From: Pseudomonas sp. SST3
GTDB taxonomy: Bacteria; Pseudomonadota; Gammaproteobacteria; Pseudomonadales; Pseudomonadaceae
Direction: 5' to 3'
Length of the DNA stretch: 64,000 bases
Assembly: GCF_003325755.1 (NCBI RefSeq)
Contig: NZ_QORI02000006.1
Span: forward strand, 62,057 to 126,056
Below, piece after piece: positions 59,083-64,000 of this stretch. The first letter of the stretch is position 1, and each line of letters starts with the position of its first letter. The notes below the pieces were generated by a model. That model was not told the origin of the DNA. It did not search any database and saw only the letters and a list, made by a program, of their open reading frames with translations. The position numbers were made by a program, and so were the translations under genes.

Positions 59083-59532
59083 ATGCTCCCTTCCGAACCT
59101 GGCTCCTCCGATACTCCCGTCCGCTCTTCGGCCACCGATAATGCCGCCGCGCTCAAGCACGACCCATTCATCATTGGCCTGATGCAGCGCCTGCCCGAAG
59201 AGCTTCGAGAAAGCTTCACCGACGAGCAGCTGGCGGGGCTTCGCAGCGCTTTTGCCACGCGTTCATGGGGGCGGCACAAAGTCGATTGGCGTGGCACCTT
59301 CAGCCTATGGAGCAACCAGTACTATTTCGTGCTGGTCGGAGGTCGCAACAAGCGCAACTTGTCTCGCGGACAACGCAACCTATCGCTAGCGGCGAAGGCC
59401 AGCGCGATCACGATGTTCCTGCTCTTCTCCGTTCTGCTGGGAATGGTGGCGCTGTACCTGCTCAAGTCAGCACTTGGTATCAATCTACTGCCGAACCATT
59501 CGCTCGGCCTGTGGGACTGGTTCAAGGGCTGA
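59083..59532 (+). CDS. Small protein with single C-terminal membrane segments, unknown
   Basis: Protein of 149 residues. A hydrophilic N-terminal region (LKHDPFIIGLMQRLPEELRESFTDEQLAGLRSAFATRSWGRHKVDWRGTFSLWSNQYYFVLVGGRNKRNLSR) ends in a strongly hydrophobic segment ITMFLLFSVLLGMVALYLLKSALGI. This is a tail-anchored topology. Similar uncharacterised proteins exist in pseudomonads. It follows the LRR-kinase by 48 bases and may be its membrane partner or substrate. A TTG start at 59035 is also in frame; the ATG at 59083 is preferred. Confidence 0.65.
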   Translation: MLPSEPGSSDTPVRSSATDNAAALKHDPFIIGLMQRLPEELRESFTDEQLAGLRSAFATRSWGRHKVDWRGTFSLWSNQYYFVLVGGRNKRNLSRGQRNLSLAAKASAITMFLLFSVLLGMVALYLLKSALGINLLPNHSLGLWDWFKG

Positions 59533-59556
59533 CACTGAACCACGCAGCGACCGCCG

Positions 59557-59856
59557 TCATTCGCCGATCAGGATGAGTTTGCCGGTGGCGGGATCACGAT
59601 AGACCTGTCCGACGCTTTCCAGCCCTTTGCCGGAGTCACCCTCGACACTGCCCGGCAGGCGCGGCAGTTCGCGCCCGCGCTCAACGGCAACGGGTTGTCT
59701 GGCGGCTTTGAGCTGTTCGAGCAGGTCGGTCTGGGCCACCAGGGCGGCGATCAGGCCACAGGCGAATACCAGCACCACATCGACCATATTGGCCAAGGGT
59801 CCCAGCGGGTCGTCATCGCCTGCAGCAAAGCGGCTAGAGCGCCACCGTCGACTCAC
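59557..59856 (-). CDS. DUF2149 membrane protein (ExbD-like partner of chelatase)
   Basis: Protein of 99 residues from GTG 59856, which has GAGGAG seven bases upstream. It has a short basic N-terminus, then DDDPLGPLANMVDVVLVFACGLIAALVAQ, one membrane segment with an Asp in its first turn, and a periplasmic-side tail ending QVYRDPATGKLILIGE. Topology and the membrane Asp resemble ExbD/TolR proton-channel partners, an inference of mine. It overlaps the ExbB-like gene by 23 bases and ends the CobN operon. The family has no characterised member I know of. Confidence 0.8.
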   Translation of the reverse strand: MSRRWRSSRFAAGDDDPLGPLANMVDVVLVFACGLIAALVAQTDLLEQLKAARQPVAVERGRELPRLPGSVEGDSGKGLESVGQVYRDPATGKLILIGE

Positions 59857-60304
59857 TGTCGCGCTCCTCTGCCGCTTCGACCTCATCCAGCAGCTCGTCA
59901 TACCAGCGCCGCCGCAAGCGACCGAGCGCAAAGCCGCCCATCCCGATCAGCAACCCGAGCACGGTGGTGTCGAAGGCCACCCGCATCGCGACACTGAGTA
60001 TCTGCACGTTGCCATCGCCGAGCGCCGCCAAGCCTGGGCCGAGAGGGATCAGCGTGCCCATCAGGCCGAGCATCGGCCCGACGCGTGCGACCAGATCGGC
60101 ACGGTCAAGTCGCCGCCGTGCCCGCCGCTCAATTTCTCCCACCGCCAGCATGCGCCAGCGCCGTAGCCCGCCAAACCGCTCTCCGGCTGCGACGCCCGCG
60201 TCGCAGATCACCGCGGCCAGGAGCCCGAACAGCGCCCATGTCACTGGCTGCAGGAGCCAACCAACCAGGAGGTGCAACCAGCTGAACAACCGATCATCAA
60301 GCAT
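59834..60304 (-). CDS. MotA/TolQ/ExbB-like proton channel protein
   Basis: Membrane protein of 156 residues. Hydrophobic segments near residues 8-35 (LHLLVGWLLQPVTWALFGLLAAVIC) and two more in LVARVGPMLGLMGTLIPLGPGLAAL and AFDTTVLGLLIGMGGFALG. The GPMLGLMGT and TTVLGLL motifs are the ExbB/TolQ/MotA signature lining the proton path. It is shorter than ExbB (about 240) in lacking most of the cytoplasmic loop. It starts two bases after the CobN stop and overlaps the DUF2149 gene, so the three are co-translated. Confidence 0.87.
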   Translation of the reverse strand: MLDDRLFSWLHLLVGWLLQPVTWALFGLLAAVICDAGVAAGERFGGLRRWRMLAVGEIERRARRRLDRADLVARVGPMLGLMGTLIPLGPGLAALGDGNVQILSVAMRVAFDTTVLGLLIGMGGFALGRLRRRWYDELLDEVEAAEERDSESTVAL

Positions 60305-60306
60305 AC

Positions 60307-63300
60307 TCACACGCCTCCCCTGGACGGCGCTCCGCGACCGCGCCAGATGCCGAGGCTCAGTAGCAATAGCACCATCAGCGCGGCCAGCCACAGGTACTGG
60401 CTGGCGCTGGCATCGCCCTCACCTTGCGCCTCGGACTGTTCGACCGGCCGCTCGGCGGCCTCGGGCTGGATCTCGCTGATGCTGCTGGGTGCCTTCGCGC
60501 TCGGTTGTGGCTCGCGGCTGGCCGCATGCAGGCGCGCCTGCAAAGCATCCCGGACATCCGGGGTCAGCTGTGGCAACAGCCACTCGATCATTGGATGATC
60601 GGGTCGGGTATGGCCGCTGCCAGGCAGTCCGTTCGCGGACACCAGCGTGGCGAAGGCATCACCCAGTTCCCGCCGGGTCTGCTCATCGGCCTGCCAGAAG
60701 CCCTTGTGGATGGCCACCAGCATGATCGCCAGCATGTTGGTTTTCACATGCACGTTAGCGCCCTGCTCGAGAAACGAATCGATCCCCAGTTCGTACCGAT
60801 CGTCGAGGTACACCGCCTTGACCTCCTCCCAGGCTCTGCCCTGGATGATGTCCGGATTGGTGACTTGCCAGCCCCAGAGGTACTCAAGGAATTCGCTGCC
60901 CATGGTGCGTGCGCCAGCATAGTCGTGCTGCATCAGCGCCTTGATCCAGGCCGGATTGAGGAAGCGCCCGCGGAGCTCCGCCAACAAGGCTTGCTGCAAC
61001 GGCTCCAGGCGCACCTTGGCTGGATCGTTGTGCCAGCTGACGAAGTTCTCGGGGGCCTGGCCAGCCAGATGCTCGACGGCCAGGCTCAGGCCGCCGAGGT
61101 AATCGAACGCATCATTGTTGTCCATCAGCCCGTAGAGATTGCTGGACCGGCCGAGATAAGTGCGGGTGACCTGCTTCAAGCCATCCTCGAACACCGCCTG
61201 GACCGGCTCGCCGTTGTGCTGCAGGCCATAGGCATGACCCATCCGGTTGACGTAGCTGCGCGCCAGCTCACCACGATCCTGCCAACTGCCGGAGCGTTCG
61301 ACCAGCGTGTTGATGCCAGCACCATAGGCCCCCGGCGTCGCCCCAAACAGGCGCAGTGCCGACAGGCTCCCGGCCTGCTCGGCATCGGCGCCGCCGTCCA
61401 GTCGGCGCGCCGCGTCCTTTACCCAGTTGGCGGCGATCCGGTTCTGTGAAAGCGGCTCATTACCACCAGTCGCCAGCGCACCGATTGGCTGCAAGGCAGC
61501 ATCCAGGGCGATGCGCAGGGCGGGAAAATCCCGGCGGATGGTGTTGCTGGCGCCGTCCAGCGCTAGCAACACACCGCGTTCGAGCAGCGCGAGCTGATCG
61601 GCATATAGGTCCCGAAACAGGCCAGAGGTGGTGAACATCAGATCGCGGCGTTCGCGGCCCTCCTCAAGCGGTACCCGTCTGATCCCTTCGACGATCCCGC
61701 GACTGTTCCAGACCGGCTCGACGCCGAGCAGATCGAGACCGAACGCAACCATGGCGCCTTCGTCTCGTACCGTGTCGGACGCCCACAGAATGACCGCTTC
61801 ACGGCCGCCCCCCGGCATGGCTCGCTCACGGGCGCGGTCGGCCAGTTCCTGCCCGATCCCCCAACCGATGCGACTCGGCAACAGACTGCTGTCCAGCGCA
61901 TGGAAGTTGCGCCCCGTGGGCAACGCCTCCGGCGTGCGGATCGGGTCGTTACCCTTGCCCGGCGCAACGAAGCCCCCATCGAGGGCATGGATCAGTGCCT
62001 GCATTTCCGCTGCTGGGGAATCGACCAATGCCTGGCGATACTGGGCTTGCCCGGTGCCCATCGACGCCATCAAGGTGTCGACCGCCTCGTCGGTCCATGG
62101 CTTGCCGAACACGTGCAGCCCGAGCGGCATGAATCGCTCCTGAATATTGGTCAGGTAATGGCCGACCTCGTGCACCAGCAGATCATCGTCAACCTGCTCG
62201 AAATCGATGCCGCGCGCGGCAAGCGGCCCGGCCATGGAATCGCGCAGCTCGGGTTCCAAGCCGGACTGGCTCACCAGGCGTTTGATCTCTGCGATGGTGG
62301 CGCGCCGAGCGGGTCCTTCGGTGCTGCCAGTTCCCGCCTCGAAACTCTCGATCAGCTGACGCAGTTTGAGCAGATCGTCGTAGAGCGGCGTCGCTACCAG
62401 CGGCGGCGTGAGGTGATCGATCATCACGGCGAGCCCCCGGCGCTTGGCCTGGATGCCCTCACCCACGCCATCGACGATGTAGGGATAGATGCTCGGCAGA
62501 TCGCCGACAATCTGCATCGGATAATCCTCGGCGCTCAGCCCGGCACGTCGTCGCGGCAGAAACTCGTAGGTGGAGTGGCGTCCAAGGTGCACCAGCGCAT
62601 CGGCACCGAAGTCATCCCGCAGCCAGTGATAGAAGCCCAGGTACTGGTGCGGCGGCGGGAAGACCAGGTTGGCGTGGAGCAATTCCTCGTCGACTTCCCA
62701 GCCTCGCGGCGGCTGCGGACCGAGAAAAATATTGCCCAGGCGCAGACCGGGAAAAATCATTCGCTCACCTTGTACCATGACCTGCCCCGGCGCTTCGCCC
62801 CAACCACGTAACCCTTCTATTCCCGTAGCCGACAGCGCCCAAATCAGCTCGTCCGCTTCACCCCAGGCGGCCAGCCCGGGCTGCTCCAGTGCTCGCTCGT
62901 AGAAGCGTTCCAGCTGTTCGAGCAAATCCAGCGCGCGGGCCCGCGCCGGATGCTCGACGCCATCGAGCACGTGATGCAGCTTGCTCGATCCATCGCGCAA
63001 GGTTTGCCTGGCGATATCCAGATGAGATGACTGTAGCGCCCGACGCATCTGCACGTTCCAGTAGCCCAGCGGGCCATGCTCCATTTCTCCCTGCAAGGCT
63101 GGTGGCAGCGCACGAAACCAACGCAGGTAATCACTGCGGTCGAGCCCGGGCACCTTCTCGGCCATGTCGGCCAGCGCATCCCCTTGCTCGGGCAGGTTCA
63201 CGCCATGCTCTTGCAGCATGCTCAGCAGTGCCTCGGAGGATACCGGCAACTCGCCCGTTTCATAGCCCTCGGCCTTGAGGCGCTGCAGGATGGCGAAAAG

Positions 63301-64000
63301 GGATTGCGGTACGTCCAGATTGTCGGCACCGATGTTGTGACGCCCCGGAGGATGGTTGTAATAGATGATGGCGACACGCTTGTTTCTGTTGGCCTTGCGC
63401 TGCAACCGCTGCCAGCGATGGATCCGCGCGGCGATCGACTCGATTCGGGACGGCAAGGGCTGGCTGAAACCAAAACGGATGCCAGAATTCGGATCAATCT
63501 GCGCCGACTCCCATGCAGCCAGCACCATCGGCTGGCTGCTGCCCTGCAGCTCCGGCATGGCCAATTGGTAGTGAACCTTGTCGCGCCCGAGTCCATCAGT
63601 AGAAAGCTGCCAGGAGCTCTCGTCACGGTCATCCAGGCGCAGGGCCTTTAGCACTGGCACATCGAGACGTCCGAGCATTTCGGTTGCCTGCTCACGCCCC
63701 TCGCCGCCGCCAAGCACGAAGTCCTGCAGCACGACCACAGCGGCCAATGGCGGATGCTCCTCATTTTCCAGCCAGCGCAGCGCTTGCAAGGTGCCGTCGC
63801 CCCAGCCGGCGAAAAGGCTGACGCAGGCCATGTCTCGCTGTTGCAGCGTCTGACACAGCGCATTGTTTAGATCGGCGTCGCCCCGGCGATCGGCACGGCC
63901 GTGATCGATGATTGCAACCAAGCGCTCGCCGCGCCAGACGAGCTCATCAGGCTCGGCGACCCGACCATCCTGATAGAAGCGCAGCGCCGGGCGTGACTCG
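60307..64000 (-). CDS. cobN: CobN-like cobaltochelatase large subunit with C-terminal membrane anchor (N-terminus cut)
   Basis: Chelatase H-subunit relative; the frame is open to the window edge, with about 1231 residues visible. CobN inserts cobalt into hydrogenobyrinate diamide together with CobS and CobT. Family hallmarks: IIYYNHPPGRHNIGADNLDVPQSLFAILQRL, QPPRGWEVDEELLHANLVFPPPHQYLGFYHWL, HLGRHSTYEFLPRR and WGIGQELADRARERAMPGGGREAVILWASDTVRDEGA. Unusually, the protein ends in a Pro/Ser/Glu-rich linker and one membrane segment (QYLWLAALMVLLLLSLGIW) followed by basic residues, so it is tethered to the inner membrane. Coupled to ExbB-like and DUF2149 genes, not cobST in the window. Confidence 0.9.
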   Translation of the reverse strand, partial: ESRPALRFYQDGRVAEPDELVWRGERLVAIIDHGRADRRGDADLNNALCQTLQQRDMACVSLFAGWGDGTLQALRWLENEEHPPLAAVVVLQDFVLGGGEGREQATEMLGRLDVPVLKALRLDDRDESSWQLSTDGLGRDKVHYQLAMPELQGSSQPMVLAAWESAQIDPNSGIRFGFSQPLPSRIESIAARIHRWQRLQRKANRNKRVAIIYYNHPPGRHNIGADNLDVPQSLFAILQRLKAEGYETGELPVSSEALLSMLQEHGVNLPEQGDALADMAEKVPGLDRSDYLRWFRALPPALQGEMEHGPLGYWNVQMRRALQSSHLDIARQTLRDGSSKLHHVLDGVEHPARARALDLLEQLERFYERALEQPGLAAWGEADELIWALSATGIEGLRGWGEAPGQVMVQGERMIFPGLRLGNIFLGPQPPRGWEVDEELLHANLVFPPPHQYLGFYHWLRDDFGADALVHLGRHSTYEFLPRRRAGLSAEDYPMQIVGDLPSIYPYIVDGVGEGIQAKRRGLAVMIDHLTPPLVATPLYDDLLKLRQLIESFEAGTGSTEGPARRATIAEIKRLVSQSGLEPELRDSMAGPLAARGIDFEQVDDDLLVHEVGHYLTNIQERFMPLGLHVFGKPWTDEAVDTLMASMGTGQAQYRQALVDSPAAEMQALIHALDGGFVAPGKGNDPIRTPEALPTGRNFHALDSSLLPSRIGWGIGQELADRARERAMPGGGREAVILWASDTVRDEGAMVAFGLDLLGVEPVWNSRGIVEGIRRVPLEEGRERRDLMFTTSGLFRDLYADQLALLERGVLLALDGASNTIRRDFPALRIALDAALQPIGALATGGNEPLSQNRIAANWVKDAARRLDGGADAEQAGSLSALRLFGATPGAYGAGINTLVERSGSWQDRGELARSYVNRMGHAYGLQHNGEPVQAVFEDGLKQVTRTYLGRSSNLYGLMDNNDAFDYLGGLSLAVEHLAGQAPENFVSWHNDPAKVRLEPLQQALLAELRGRFLNPAWIKALMQHDYAGARTMGSEFLEYLWGWQVTNPDIIQGRAWEEVKAVYLDDRYELGIDSFLEQGANVHVKTNMLAIMLVAIHKGFWQADEQTRRELGDAFATLVSANGLPGSGHTRPDHPMIEWLLPQLTPDVRDALQARLHAASREPQPSAKAPSSISEIQPEAAERPVEQSEAQGEGDASASQYLWLAALMVLLLLSLGIWRGRGAPSRGGV

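Overview
The window is high-GC Pseudomonas-type chromosomal DNA, most like the P. stutzeri (Stutzerimonas) group. This rests on gene content (DUF3509 small proteins, MetH, NfuA, a YbiT-type ABC-F protein, ZapE, UppP, CobN) and on dense gene packing with few gaps. I see no rRNA, tRNA, CRISPR array, insertion sequence or prophage. Both ends cut genes: an acyl-CoA dehydrogenase lacks its C-terminus at the left edge and a CobN-like chelatase lacks its N-terminus at the right edge.

Left part (1-16.8 kb). An acyl-CoA dehydrogenase lies divergent to a LysR regulator. Next is a minus-strand gluconate-type operon: a gluconokinase fused to a TRAP small permease, then the TRAP large permease, the TRAP binding protein and a LacI/GntR-type repressor, with a palindromic operator at its promoter. 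ppiC and zapE follow. A LysR gene is divergent to an amino-acid oxidase (DadA-like)-RidA pair and an orphan TAXI binding protein. A minus-strand wrbA-MFS-tetR group with a DUF1348 gene downstream is divergent to another LysR gene.

Middle (17-34.2 kb). A copper/silver efflux operon (small Cys/His-rich exported protein, CusC-, CusB-, CusA- and CusF-like) is followed by a siderophore operon. The latter begins with an HpcH/HpaI-family protein resembling the citrate synthase SbnG, then a TonB-dependent receptor and five tightly overlapping genes in the vibrioferrin order pvsABCDE. A Fur-box-like sequence precedes it.

Housekeeping and signalling part (34.7-54.7 kb). This holds ybiT, azoR with a divergent LysR gene, a cold-shock/DUF1294 fusion, an epoxide-hydrolase-like enzyme, uppP and a chemoreceptor. 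A small-protein group follows: two DUF3509 genes around an unknown, a DUF421 membrane protein and a 54-residue protein. Then come a topoisomerase IB, a response regulator/CheC-like protein with a diguanylate cyclase, nfuA, metH with a MetR-type site, and an EamA exporter under a MarR gene.

Right part (54.8-64 kb). DUF1883, an MFS permease, an RlmN-like radical SAM enzyme, a cytosolic leucine-rich-repeat protein kinase and a small membrane protein lead to the minus-strand trio CobN-like, ExbB/MotA-like and DUF2149. That trio looks like a membrane-tethered chelatase paired with a proton-channel motor and is the least understood system here. The other notable items are the gluconokinase-TRAP fusion, the vibrioferrin cluster with its own citrate-synthase-like gene, and the LRR-kinase.
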